From Fistularia commersonii (taxonomy: Eukaryota; Chordata; Actinopteri; Syngnathiformes; Fistulariidae), in assembly GCA_037954325.1 (NCBI GenBank), contig JBBMNZ010000015.1, forward strand, positions 13,457,501-13,521,500: DNA of 64,000 nucleotides. Reading direction: 5' to 3'. The translations under genes and the position numbers were made by a program. How positions within the stretch are numbered: the stretch's first letter is position 1; every line of letters starts with the position of its first letter. The notes below the pieces were generated by a model. That model had not been told where the DNA came from. It made no database searches and was given only the letters and a program-made list of their open reading frames with translations. This document shows positions 23,321-35,110 of the stretch, one piece after another.

Positions 23321-23995
23321 GACCTGCTCATCGACGCAAGGAAGGAGAGCAGAGGGTTGGTTGATAACTGCGGTATATTAAATTTTCGCGGGTTTCGTCA
23401 GCTTGTGTTTGCACCATGGGACAGGATGCGCATTGCAAAATTATAGCACTTAAAATGACCTCTGTAAAGTCCTATTGCAAAGTGAAATAAAAGCATAATG
23501 GTGTGTGCGGTAAATTAAATGAACTCAAGAGGCGCTTCTTTGGGATAATCTTTTCAAGCCTTATTCTTATTGACTAGTCAGACAAGGTCAGATGGAGCTG
23601 TGTTGAACCTTAATAGACCAAGAAAAAGTTTACAACAGGGTGCTACGAGAGGAACTTTGGTACTGTATGAAGGAGTCTGTAGTGGCAGAGAAGTATGTTG
23701 GACAGGTGCAAGACATGTATGCATGTTATGAGTGAGTGGTGAGGTGTTTTACAGGTATGACAGAGGTTTGGGAATGTACGGAGGAGGGATAGCGAATCTA
23801 TTGGTAGAAGGATGCTGAGGTTGGAACTGTCAGGTGGGAGTATGAGAGGAAGCCGAAAGAGAAGATTTATGGATGGAGTGCAAGGGGATATGGAGTAAGT
23901 TGGTGTGAGAGACGACCATACAGAAAGTGGGGTTCGAGGGAGGAGGTTGATTTATTGTGGTGACCCCTGAAAGGAAAAGCCATAAAAAAAGGAGG
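23321..23995 (+). mobile_element. Internally deleted RTE-derived element, copy A
   Basis: Three parts are visible. A non-coding 5' part contains GCGCATTGCAAAATTATAGC, ACTTAAAATGACCTCTG and GCGGTAAATTAAATGAACTC. An RT fragment at about 23605-23740 reads as IDQEKVYNRVLREELWYCMK in the family frame, corresponding to the LEKAYDRVPREELW motif of RTE reverse transcriptases. A C-terminal fragment from about 23770 carries the GGAGGGATAGCGAATCTATT and GAAGGATGCTGAGGTTGGAA sequence. The end has the GTGGTGACCCCTGAAAGG 3' motif. The RT core is missing between 23760 and 23775. The same three-part structure occurs inverted at 30715-31376. Confidence 0.65.
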
Positions 23996-25972
23996 CGACT
24001 CTTTTTGACCTTGATATTAACCCTTTCCTTCTTTGAATGTCAGTGGATAACCAATGATCAAACGCCTTCCCCTCAAATTGAAAAACAATAGTCCATCTGT
24101 ACACTTCACTGTCGAGGCCACAACTTAGGTTTTAGACATGGCAACTTCCCTGAATGGATGCAAACAGACCAACATCGTCACATCACGTCAGGACAGGTCC
24201 GCTCTGAATGTAGGCCTTCTGCCTTGACCGATCCGGGTGGAATGTGAGACAGATCGGAAGCAAGGGTGTGATAGTGGATCATACATTTTGCTATTGGCAT
24301 GAAGGCTTTTGACGACCTGTCACTGCATATTTCTTTTTTTTTTTTTTTAAACAAGAGGTATAAATTTGATTTTTAAGGAAATTAGCCTGTTTACAGGATT
24401 CAGATGACCCTTTGTAAAATACACCTCAGGTTTGCAGTGAACTAGATGCCAAAAATGTGCGCCAGGAGTTTTGACAAGACAAAATCGATTACAATCAATA
24501 CTCTTCGGCCACAATATGAACCAATTGCATCACAGCTATTAGCATTGTTGATTAACTACGGCGTTACAATGGAGTGTAAAAGTATATTTGGCAAGTTTGA
24601 GAAATGTCGCCAACTGAAACCTTCCCGTGTTCGTTTATTCCTTTTTAACTGAACGGTTGCTATCGTGAAAAAGAGAGTCTTGCAGTAGTTCATAATAATC
24701 CGCAAATGGTCTAATTCCATCTAGCTCTCCCTGACGTCACCAGCTGTGGGAAGTCTGCCTCGGCGGCGGCGGCGGCACAGTCCCCCCCCCCCCCATCAAG
24801 CCACCACGAAGCTTAAGCCTCTGAGCACACCTTGCGAGCGAGGCTCTCCCGATTACGCCACGGCTGGCAACTACAGACTTCTTCCAGTTCTGCCGGGGAG
24901 GGAGTCTGGAGGGGTTGCCCACCATGTGCTCTGCCGCGAGCTCCCACTCCACACATTTGCTAATAGGATTATGCACTTGCATTTTTCCCCCACTTAACAT
25001 TTTCATCTCACTCCAGCCTTGAAACATAAATCAAACCATAAATTATTCCACGGAAGACAGAGAATTTCATAAAACTAATCGGGAGACCATTCGTAATTAA
25101 CCTCTATGCATATATGCAGCGACACTGACCTCATCCTCCCCGACTCTGGGGCACGAGTTCATGTTGATATCTGATCTTTACATAAATGGAAAGCCACATT
25201 CCATTATGTTTTAATGTTGCCATGGTATTCAGGGTTTCTTTTTTTTTTTTTTTGACGTTTGAAAAATTGTGATAATTTCAACCATGCTGCTTTATCTCAT
25301 ATAATACACTTAAATAATCAGAGCGACTATTTCTATTCCGGCAGCAGCTTATCTTGTGTGAGGCAGAGAGGTAGCGAAAGATCAGCCGTTTGTTCGAAAC
25401 ATGCGTTGTCAATAGTTGGTACACAGATTTGGATTGTTTTTCCGTTGTGCGCTCGGGGAGATGAAGTTGCACGAGGCGCCGTGCGCCGACGCCACACAGG
25501 CATAAATCTAATTTACAGTGAAATAAATATCCAAAATATTTCCTTGTGCTAACAAACCCGCAGCGCCATAATCTTATTTTGCGGCTCACGTAAGAAAGCA
25601 GATTACGTGGCTCAGACGTGACGAGCAGAAAACGTTTTAAAAACCTGCTCATTATTCGTAAATAAGCAAGCGACGCTCCAATAACTTTATTTGTAGTGTG
25701 TATGAATAATTGGTATCTCATAAGTATGCATGACTCCACCAATGGGGACCGCTGAAATGAGTCAAAGGTTAAGAACATTGAAATTCAAATTGTAATTTTA
25801 TACATATATACACTGTGCATATCTTAACCATGCTATATGTGGCATGACACAATTACAGGTTTTGATTTTTTTGATTTAAAAAAAAAAAAGGTGTTTTTCT
25901 CTTGACATCTCTTGTTTTACAATCAGACATGAAAAAAATTGAAGTTAATTCAATATTTCTGACAATCTAGAC
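23996..25972. other. Unique non-coding DNA
   Basis: A T tract lies near 24331-24347, a (CGG)n run near 24762-24775 followed by a C tract at 24781-24794, and a T tract at 25237-25253. The 24900-25230 block is unique, AT-balanced and rich in TAAT cores (for example TAATTAACC near 25097), compatible with a conserved non-coding element. The 166-residue minus frame 25278-25778 lacks any domain. Confidence 0.4.
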
Positions 25973-26175
25973 CAGGCCTGGCCAACCTGTGGCTTCCTAG
26001 CCACATGCAGCTGTTACATTCATGTCTATTTTTGTGTTTGTGTGCTTTTTTTTTTTTTGCTGTGCGCAGAGAAAGCTGGAGTGGCACGCGATTGCACAAG
26101 TTAAAAACACACACAAAATTCAACATGAACTGAAGGGCCGCATGTGGCTCGGGAGCCACAGGTTGGCCAGGCCGG
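25973..26175. mobile_element. hAT MITE with perfect target duplication
   Basis: A 203-bp element whose ends CAGGCCTGGCCAACCTGTGG and (reverse complement of the right end) CCGGCCTGGCCAACCTGTGG are nearly identical. It is flanked by the same 8-mer, ATCTAGAC, at 25965-25972 and 26176-26183. An 8-bp duplication and CAG-type ends place it in the hAT superfamily. The interior includes GTGGCTTCCTAGCCACATG near the left end and GCCGCATGTGGCTC near the right, plus a T tract; there is no coding capacity. The intact duplication indicates a relatively recent insertion compared with the other hAT copies here. Confidence 0.9.
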
Positions 26176-26902
26176 ATCTAGACGGTCACATTTAAAGTTA
26201 TGGAAATCGACTTTGTATTAATTTGTGTGACCGAAATCCGAGTTTGGATTTTGCGTGGGTACTGAATATTTAAAGAACTTCTAGATACTTTTCTGATCAT
26301 AAAGGTAAATATCATCTGCTTTTTTTCACGTCTGGGAGTCTTTACTTTCACTATGAAATTCTCTTAAAGTTTGAATGATGCACTTGATGACATCATTACT
26401 TGTGTGCAAGACAAGAAAATACAAATTCTTTATTATTTTTGCATCCCCCCCCCCCAGCACATTTCAACAAATCTACGATGCCGAGGATCTGTGCAACGGG
26501 CCCCTGATAAGTGTAATGACCCATTAGAGACCACAGACAACGCGGTCTTGTACCACTTAACTCGGCCGCTCTGCCGGCCGGGAAATGGAGTGTAAACAAT
26601 CTTTCAACCTGTCAGAGATGCGGCACGTCTGGAGAGCCCGGCCTGTTGGTAAGAAGCGCCATTGCTCTGCTTGTCAAATTGGATACAAAAGGTCGGTGAT
26701 TTAATGGCCAGTGAGCATTCAGTAATATCTGATGAGACGGGTGGATGTGCATGACACGGCATGGTCGTGCGTGTGACCGCTTCTGCCCATGTCATGATGG
26801 ATAGCGCCGCCTCCTTGCAAAAAAAAAAAACGACCGCCGCACCCTTGGTCGAGAGCGGTCCCCGATCTAGACTTTTGTCTCGTACCCGGCTTCCCACTTA
26901 CT

Positions 26903-26975
26903 ATTTCAAGCTATGTAAAGCACTTTGAATTACCATTGTGTGCTGTATAATTTTAATAACCTTGCCTTTAGCGGA
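26903..26975 (+). repeat. Short LINE-tail-like relic
   Basis: The order GCTATGTAAAGCACTTTGAA, TTACCATTGTGTGCTGTATAA and TTTTAATAACCTTGCC resembles the 3' end of an abundant fish repeat (GTAAAGCACTTTG ... TGTGCTATATAAATAAA ... TTGCC). No body is recognisable upstream. Low-copy evidence, from memory of the motif order. Confidence 0.4.
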
Positions 26976-28459
26976 AGCCAAAGACAGTCAAGGAATATCC
27001 AACGAAGAGACAGAAGGCTGTTGGAATAATTAAGGCTACTACTGTCTTCTTAAGCAATTAATATTTAATCTGCTGCATTTCCAATTTTTAAAAGAACGGG
27101 ATTATGCACCTAATCACCGGCGCTCAGATGTTGAATTATAGCCATTTTTATCTGGAAAATGATTTTTGGGGGGGAGGGGGGAGTACATCTTTGTTAAGGA
27201 ACCTCACAAAAAGGATTTTTTTTTCTCCTCCTGGAGAGAAAAATAAATGACTTTACAATTAATGTTTCTTTTTAATAGATGTGTAAAAAGGAAATCTGTG
27301 AAAATATGAAGTTACTTGCATACTTGCCAACAACGTTGTGCACCCACAGCTTTATTTTTTAGAGAAATGAATCACTTTTTTTTTTCCATCATAAAGGGAA
27401 TATCTCACGGGACCGTACCCGACCCCTTTAGTTGAATCGTTAAATACACATTTCTCTTTAATACCAGAATAAATCTTTTACAAATATTGTTCTTATGTGA
27501 CAAAAAATCCGACAAAACAAGCTGACGTTTGGGGACTAGGAACAAACAAAACTAACGGTATCTTGTCTCCTTAGACTCACCTTGGATCCAGTGAGGGGAA
27601 AATGCAATCATGAAAAATGGAGGAGCTACCAAAAAAAATTCATGCTTTCATGAAAAGAAAAAAAACAAAAGAACGTATCACATCTTAAACTTCTCGGAAA
27701 TCATGTTTCAAAATATGCTTTACTACCAGGTTTTCATTGAGGATGGTTTGGAATGTCACATAACGGAGGAGTTAGCCGCACCAGGTTACGAATCAGACAT
27801 GCAAAGTCTCCGCACAATAATTACAAATCGAAAAGGACAATGGCGAGGTGACTCTCTGCATCTCTTTGCATGGGTTGCGGCCTTAGAATGAGGGATGTGT
27901 ACTAGAAATACAGGACTCTTTAATGGGTTAGCACGAGTATCCGCCTGCAAACAAGGGCCCGAAGTGAATAACGGGTCTCGTGCCGACATTTTCACGCCAT
28001 GACCATCAGTCCCAGGATACAAAAGAACCGGTCCTCGTGGACGGGGAAGAGCGTGGTGAAGAAGCCGCTATCCCCACGTGGACTAATTAACTACCTCGGT
28101 CTAGGTTTGGTCTTTACAATGAATTAATTATCAGGAACAAAATACTTTTCAATTCACCGGACAATTCATCAGATGACGAGACAACCGAGGTTGTTTATGT
28201 GGAGGTAAACGTTATTTATTCATTGGACATTCAGTAGATGGGCGAAAATGGTGGCGGGTTGGGGTTCAAAAGAGATGTGGTTCCATCCATCAATAATCTT
28301 TTATTAACGACAGCAATGTTAGCGAAGCCATTAATTACACCACCCAGACATACATCAGGGAGGAGCAGGGGTGTTAGTCAGCACTGAGGCTCAACGCAAG
28401 GGAGGGAGAGCTTTGCCCAAGAAAGACACACCCCAAATCACTCACGCTCATGCACGCGC

Positions 28460-28497
28460 AAACACACACACACACACACACACTCTCTCTGCGTTCC
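28460..28497 (+). repeat. (AC)n(TC)n microsatellite
   Basis: AC dinucleotides followed directly by CTCTCTCT. Simple repeat; the frame starting at 28371 reads through it as a Thr/His string. Confidence 0.9.
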
Positions 28498-29707
28498 ATA
28501 AAGTCAGGGAGGGAATAATATACCTCATCCAGGCAATAAAACACCTTAGCTGATGTTGCTGAAATGCTGAAACGCTAAACACTGAATCAGCAGCCACAGC
28601 GCGAGAGAGAGGAGTCTGACGCCGGTGGTCGAAGTAATGAGCACGAGAAAATGACAAAAACGAAAGCAACATTTCCCAGAAGAAACTCTAATTGTGTTCC
28701 TTTCATAGTCGAAATCAATGATGATTAGCTCATGATTAATACGGCAAAGGAATCAGAGCGGTAAAAGGTCAGCCGCCCCCATAGGTGGGGAGCAAATTTC
28801 ATATTCTTTGGATACGCGAGTTGTCGTGGCAACGTTTGGATTGTTTATTTTTTAATTGCTTTAATTTTAAAGAAAAAAAAGTCCTAAAATTGTTTAAAAG
28901 GAACATGGATTTTTGTACGGAGTACCCATTTCCCAAATCAATGTGATCAGCTGGTTCGGAGAGTATTCTTTCAGATTAATATGAACGCCACAAACAAAAC
29001 ATCCAAACAATATAAAACATCTTTTTTGCTCATTGATTTCACTCACCGGCGCATGATGATCACCCAGCAGCAGCTGAAGATTTCTCATCACCGCAGGACT
29101 TTTTGTCTTTTGAAAGTTGTCTCCGGAATTGACTGCAACACATTGGAAAAAGAAAAAAAAATTAGATGCATTCCAGGAAAAATCTCAGCTTTTCAGTGAT
29201 GAACTCTTTTTGCAAATGCAAATCCAGGGGCAAAAAACGCTTTCCCAAAAGTAAGACAATTAAAAGATTTACCGAAAGGAGGCGGTTCATGCGTGCATAC
29301 GGCTCACACGTGAGGAACTCCTATTTGTCTGTGAGATACCATTGGCAGGCAGTGTCGGGGAAAGCGGAAGCTCTGAGGAAAAGCCAGAGATTCGCGCTTT
29401 CCTGAGAGGAGAGGATTTTGGATACTTAACATTGGACAGCGGGAGCCATTTGTAGGAAGATCATAACTAAAATAGCTGCTTGAAGTTTTAACGCCTGCTC
29501 CGCCATGACACACTTAAAAAAAAAAAACCCACGCGTAGGTTTGGTTAAACTAAAAGAGGCAGGAAGGTGGTGATGGCGGTACCCCTCTACTCCTGGGACA
29601 AAGACAGCATTGGTTTTCAGAGGCTTCCTAATGCACTCTCATCGTCGACTGGTGCTCGAGTCAAACCGGAACCCGCATGGGTTGACGTCCACAAATTCAT
29701 TTGAGGT

Positions 29708-30020
29708 TTGTTGCAGCTGTGGCTCAGCTGGAAGAGCAGGATTTCAGTTGGAAGGTTAGCGGTTTGATGCTTGGCCCTTCCAGTCTGCAAGTCAGTGTCC
29801 ATCAAGAGGCTAACCCCAAATTGCATTTCGTCAAGCACTTAAAATAATCGCCTAAGTCATTTTTTCAGAAATCACAAAAAACTGAACCATTTGACACATT
29901 CTGTACATAGGTGATTATTTTAAGTGAGTGACAATTTGATGGCTTCATTATTGCCTTCTGTGCTTTGGTCTGTGAATGGGTGAATACACACCACTGTCAA
30001 GCACTATATTTACCAACTAA
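29708..30020 (+). repeat. tRNA-headed SINE split by a MITE
   Basis: The head has an A box TGGCTCAGCTGG (29720-29731) and a B-box-like GCGGTTTGATGC (29759-29770). The body continues as CCTTCCAGTCTGCAAGTCAG and GGCTAACCCCAAATTGC. After an insertion (29836-29926) it resumes with CTGTGAATGGGTGAATAC and CAAGCACTATATTTACC. This order matches a common fish SINE-like repeat whose body runs through ACTGAACCCCAAATTGC and GTGAATGGGTGAATG. An inverted relative lies at 36095-36187. The B box is mutated, so it is unlikely to be transcribed by RNA polymerase III. Confidence 0.65.
29836..29926. mobile_element. 91-bp hairpin MITE inside the SINE
   Basis: CACTTAAAATAATCGCCT at 29836-29853 and the reverse complement of 29909-29926 (CACTTAAAATAATCACCT) differ at one of 18 positions. 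The inner sequence (AAGTCATTTTTTCAGAAATC and ACTGAACCATTTGACAC) has no coding potential. It replaces or interrupts the expected SINE body, which suggests a nested insertion. Target duplication is not obvious and the superfamily is unknown. Confidence 0.6.
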
Positions 30021-30714
30021 CGTTTGCACTTCGAACAGTAGTTGTACAGTTGAGGGCATCCTCACATGACGGAACCAGACTGCAAAGTAGATTCTACACA
30101 AACTTTTATTATGTGGGAAGGACTAGCCAGTCAGCAAATTAGCAACAGAACAGTAGGTGACTTGCTCTGTTACTCACAAAGTTTGGTTTTAGCAACTTGT
30201 ATGTTGAGATTTATCAGTTCAGAGGATACTTGTTCACAAGAATGGGCGGAAATAAACTATCATCCAAGTTGCAGGTCAGTGGTTCAGTCAAATATAAACC
30301 CAATGGCAAGATTTTAAAGGGTCAGAAATTGGTCAAGGAGGAAAAAAAAAAGACAAAACACTCACAGGCACTTCAGTCAAGCTTCCAAAAATCTTCATTG
30401 GCAGCATCACGCAAGTGCAGGTAATCCAACATGTGATGCCCAAAAGAAGAGGCAAAACAAAAGCACGGTTGATTGCAAGTCAAAAAAAGGCTGTCCGCGG
30501 ATACTGCTAACTACAACAATCTGGGAATGAATGACTGTTAAACAGAGTTGAGTCGAAGTGGATACAGGTGTGGTGATTGTTGGTGGGAGACCTGCCAATG
30601 GGTAAGAGGTATGGCGACCCTCACAGGTGTGAGGAGCACACTGATTTCAAAACAAATCCTAAGATGGAGTCCTGACGGGGAATATCAATGGAGGGATTTT
30701 ACAAGCCCCGCTAG
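30021..30714. other. Unclassified non-coding DNA, probably old repeat
   Basis: Motifs such as GTGGATACAGGTGTGGTGAT and GGTATGGCGACCCTCACAGG give the feel of a decayed retroelement flank, but I cannot name a family. Frames at 30066-30424 and 30548-30829 show no domain. Lies directly 3' of the inverted RTE copy. Confidence 0.3.
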
Positions 30715-31376
30715 TATCTCTTCCTTCTTCTACTTTCTCTTCTGGCTGCTCCCTTCAGGAGTTGCCGAAGCAAATCAACCTCCTCCATCTAACCCAATTC
30801 TCTGTATCCTCTTCTCTTACCACAAATAACACTTCTGTCAATCAATCTTCTCTTTAGTTTTCCTACCTGACATCTCTAACCTCAGCATCCTTCTACCAAT
30901 ATATTCATTATCCCTCCTCTGCACATGGCCATACCTCTGTCACACCTATAAAACACCTCACCACTGCCTCACAGCTTGCATACATGTCTTGCACCAGTCT
31001 AATATCCGCCACTCCAGACTTCCTCATACAGCACCACAGTTCCTCTCTTGGCACCCTGTTGTATGCTTTTTCTGGATCTACAAAGGCCCGATGCAGCTCC
31101 GTCTGACCTTGTCTGTCAAGTCGATAAGAATAAGATTTGATAGGAGTATCCTAATGAAGAGCCTCTTGAGTTCATTTAATTTACCGCACACACAATTATG
31201 GTCTTATTTTAGTTTGCGATGGGACTCTGCAGAGGTCATTTTAAGTGCTTTTATTTTGCAACGCGCATACCGACCTTTGGTGCGAATACAAGCTGACGAT
31301 ATCGTGAAACAAATATTCTGCAGTTGTCAACCCCCTCCCTCCCCCATCCCACTCTGCTCTGCAGATGAGCGGGTCA
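30715..31376 (-). mobile_element. Internally deleted RTE-derived element, copy B (inverted)
   Basis: On the minus strand this follows copy A (23321-23995) segment by segment: GTCAGCTTGTATTCGCACC, ATGCGCGTTGCAAAATAAAAG, ACTTAAAATGACCTCTGCAG, GCGGTAAATTAAATGAACTC, and the RT fragment GAAAAAGCATACAACAGGGTG. Next comes a TGTTTTATAGGTGTGACAGAGG segment and then the C-terminal GCAGAGGAGGGATAATGAA part. The RT-to-C-terminus junction lies at 30925-30935, in the same place as in copy A. The 3' end has GGGAGCAGCCAGAAGAG. Both copies have independent small changes. Because of the orientation, chance plus-strand frames (30989-31450) look long but are not genes. Confidence 0.65.
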
Positions 31377-31384
31377 CTTGTAGC

Positions 31385-31445
31385 AGCTCCGCTGTGCATG
31401 ACCAAACCATCTCAGACTGGCTTCTCTGGTTTTATCTCCAATCCA
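31385..31445 (-). pseudogene. Small additional RTE ORF2 fragment
   Basis: On the minus strand, GGAGATAAAACCAGAGAAGC and CTGAGATGGTTTGGTCATGC encode a decayed version of the REAxLRWFGHxQR segment of RTE ORF2. It lies immediately upstream of copy B on the same strand, so it may be part of the same insertion or of an older LINE into which copy B inserted. Confidence 0.45.
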
Positions 31446-34400
31446 CTTAACATGTGCTCCCCCCCCGAACAACTAATTCCTGAACCGTGACATTTTCATC
31501 TCTTACCTTCTGCTCTGATGGTGCAAAAGTCACATTAGTAGCAACCAAACATCTGAGGTAGAGGCAGATCAGACCACCTCCAGGTCTGAGTCCCGTCTTT
31601 GACCTAAACCTTAAATATGTTCAATTAACTTGCCTCTTTACTTATTAACACAAACTGTAAACACAGGCTGGAGAAGTTTTATGTTTGTGATGCTACCAGG
31701 GTTGAGAACAATCAGTAAACGATTATAAGATTTCGAGTTCAAACCGGATAGTGTGATTGGTTGTTTGCACATGTTTAGAAATGAATCACTGAAGAGAATA
31801 TGAACCATCGGATCTTGCTATAGGAACAACAACAATACAAACAACCAATAAAGTAAGATGCTCAATCCAGGGCCGGGCGATATGCGACAGCGTTTAGGTC
31901 GCATTGAGCAGCAGCGTGAATGTATCATAAAAGACCATGAGCTGTGTGTGCCAAGTCTCTGCCAGGCTGCACAAACAGCTTGCTGTTTCGTGAAGAGGTG
32001 GGAGTCACACAGTTGCAAAGAAACGCACATCCTCCGGTTCACTCCGGCAGCATAAGTGATGCACTTCACAGCCGGCACAGGTGAAGAATTTCAGCTGAAG
32101 AAACAAAAGTGGCGGTTTCTGCATTCAGTCTCACTGACAGTCACCATTACTCTCTAGGAGTGAGGGGGAAGCAAAGCCAAGTCCACTTGGATTGAATATA
32201 CGATTTCAGGAATGTCAAATTAAACAGGCTTAATGAGAATCTGTTGAGTCGGGTACATTGACGTGTGCTTGTGTCTGATAGTTTTTTCAATAAGTGCATT
32301 ACCAGGACCCCAAGGACGTTATTCTGTTGTATAGTCCACATTTTGAATCAAGGTTATCTCTGTAATGTTGTATAAGGCCACTAAAGCATGTCCACTGGCG
32401 GCAACACCAAAGAACCAGACCGACTGCTAATGCAGTCAAAGGGTCTTCTCAGAGAAACTATTTCCTATTTTTCAGATACTCTTCAAAAATTCAGATGGCG
32501 ATGTATCACTGAATCTGACTGTTACCGACCCTCTTCAGAGAGCACCGGTGTTGCATTGGGAAGATCCATTCACTGCAGTCCTTCCGGAATGAAGTGACAG
32601 ACCTTTCGAATACTTTGTTCATGACTCTAATATCGCTGCAATTTTTTTACTTCTTTTTAATCTCACAAAAATCCTTGTCAGTGTGGTTCCCTAAGAAAAT
32701 CACAATGTTGGACCCGGGTATGACCTTTTTTAGATGTGAGCATGACCCAGATAAGACATTGTTTAGTTGTCAGTTCAGACACTCCGTTGGTGCCCATAGG
32801 GGGGTAATCCTCTTCTTTTCCTGCCTTGTTCCTGGAAGGGAAGAAAATATATCACACAAGAAGTTTCTAGAGGCGGCTTCTGCGGCGGATGATCGGATGC
32901 GCCAAAGTCTCCAATTTGGACTGTTCTTTCAGGCGGCCCTTATTGAACCCCAACCGTGGGCCTGGTCTTGGAGGGGGCCCCTGGTGACCCTCATCCATTG
33001 CTCTTTTCAATCATTAGGGATATTCTGAACTTCAGTGTGTCTGGATTCTCACCTAGGAACCGTTTGCCTAAAACCACCCAACAACAGAGCTTCTAGAATC
33101 GTTGGAACTCGCAAACCGCACACAAGAAGTACAAGGGAACTTTGTCCAAAACCCAATCACAATGTTTTTTTTTTTTGTATTCTATTCTAATCTCGTTTTT
33201 ATATAAATTCTCATAGGAAACTTAATAAAAATAAAATAAAATGAAATACACGGACTACTTGTGACCTAGATTTGCCCACTATCAAAAATTTCAAGGACGA
33301 CGGTTTGGTGGCTAGCTCGCCTGACCTCATGTGAAGCCTGGAAGTTCTGGACAGTGTCTCCAGGAACTCTCCACTGCTCCGCTGTCTGCTTTATCTCTGC
33401 AGTGGATAAATCAGAGCGAAGTTTTTGTTTCCATGTGATTATTTTAGCAGTGGCTGACTCAGCTGGAAACAGCTCTGAGGACAATATCCATAGGCACTGC
33501 ACAAGGATGGGTAGGACAAATCTCTAACATGTATGCATGTGAGAAGAAAAATATATGGTTTTAATTTTCAGCAAAAAGAGTGGTTCTTCTTTTTCCCCAG
33601 GCACCTCCTAATCTAAAACACTCAAATTGTATATCTACTTTTTTTTCATCTTGACCACTTACTTCCTCTTTTAAAGGTAAGAGTCTGACCTTTCCATAAC
33701 ATCCAGAAGGACCTGCAGAAAGCAAGACTGACCTTTATTAGGCATTCTCTTTCTCAGCAGGCTGTCAATTAACCTTCGGCGAGGCAGAGAAAGCAAGAAA
33801 CATGGAAGAATAGAAAGAAGTCCTGAAATGGCCATTAAAAGAAAAACAAATGGCTATTTAAGAAAACAAAAACCATGAAAATCGTTTCAAGTTGATTTAT
33901 TTGTTTATTTATTCAATTAAGCTTTTCATTAGTAGGCCAACAGAAGAAAGCACAGCTTGTAGCTTTATTTAGGTTTCATGTGTTGTCATCAAACTCTGTT
34001 TTATCAATACTCTAAACGTTTTTTTTGTATTGTTGCGGATGTCTCGGCGTTGCATGTGGCCCACGGGGAACAGTCCATCACGGTGAGCGCGCTGTAACTA
34101 CAACAATAGCTATTTTGTTCGTTGGCAAGGCAGAGCCCAGAGGGAGGCACGGGACGTATGAAAACCTTTATGGAGACACCTTGCAACTGCAATTTGTATT
34201 TACATTCAAATTGCAATCCGGCCCGGATCGGAAAATGTGTTTGGACATGACGCAATGTAGCTGTTTTGATACAAAGAAAACATCTTTTTTAGTCACTTTT
34301 TGGTCAGATTTGACTCAGTATGCCATTGGTCAACACTCAACGTCTCGACAAATGATTGGTTGATATTTTATTCCTGAGATGATGCCCTTCACTTGGGGGC

Positions 34401-34799
34401 AATTCCGATGTTTCAGTGTCCGGTGACAAATGCCGAACACTTTCGCAAAAGGTCTCAAATGCACAGCTTGACGAGCAAATCGATAATTATATCTGTCAAA
34501 GAATCACGTCTCAAATTGCTAAGTGGGATGTGCATCGTAACCGACGGATGGAAGGGGACCTTTCGACCCAAGAGTACCGATTCCTTGACCTTTTTCGCCC
34601 GCGGACACGATTAATAACTGATGCATTCGGAGAATTCGCTCGAGGAAATCAGCAAAAAAAAAAAAAAAGGAAAATGTTGATGAATACTGGCCTTATTGAT
34701 ATTTTCTTTGTATATTTTTGTTTGATTGCTTATTGAGGCTCGTGTATGTCATTCATGTTGCTGTAAATCAAGCGTCTCTCTAAGAATCGGAGGGTCAGC
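31446..34799. other. Unclassified, mostly unique non-coding DNA
   Basis: No element with clear ends. Near 31860 a short CCAGGGCCGGGCGATATGCG string resembles the start of a fish hAT-like MITE, but a matching end was not found. A C tract lies near 31459. The plus frame 32594-33028 (144 residues) and the minus frame 33266-33502 have no domains. Segments near 32780-33000 look like old repeat but could not be named. Confidence 0.35.
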
Positions 34800-35110
34800 G
34801 CAGATGGAAAGGTCAAAGGACCCTGTGCAGAATGAAGTATTTGATTTACATCCTCTTGGCTATTAATTAGCAAACCCTGGAACGGAAAAAGTCTTTATTC
34901 CATGAAAATATAAGGCAAATTTAGGCCTGGTAATAACACGCATCCAGATTGATGTGTTCTTAATAGCAGGGATTTGATTTCCTGGAGCAAAGGGTGCAGT
35001 TATTCTTAGATCCAGCATGTGTAGAGTTTCCAATAATAGCAAAAATTCCAGTTGGAAGTTCCAGTAGTGAATCAAGTGTTACAGGTATAAATACTGGTAA
35101 ACATATACAT
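34800..35110. promoter_or_regulatory. Candidate enhancer-like block with DR1 site
   Basis: AGGTCA (34810-34815), a one-base spacer and AGGACC (34817-34822) form a near-consensus DR1 element, the type bound by RXR, HNF4 and COUP-TF nuclear receptors. Downstream are a TTAATTAGC homeodomain core near 34864 and other balanced unique sequence with stop codons in every frame. Function is inferred from motif form only and conservation was not tested. Confidence 0.25.

Larger units (their letters stand above)
26184..29707. other. Mostly unique non-coding DNA
   Basis: Apart from two small repeats listed separately, nothing is recognised. A C tract lies near 26446-26456, an A tract at 26820-26830 and a G-rich run near 27170-27183. 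Frames at 26371-26897, 27610-27891 and 28894-29405 carry no domain. Blocks near 27060-27150 and 28690-28760 have AATTA/ATGATTAGC cores. Confidence 0.4.

Noticed and set aside
25278..25778. 166-residue minus-strand frame
   Set aside because: No domain or repeat-derived coding signature; chance frame in AT-moderate DNA.
31868..31890. CCAGGGCCGGGCGATATGCG, like a hAT-type MITE start
   Set aside because: No matching inverted end or 8-bp duplication was found nearby.
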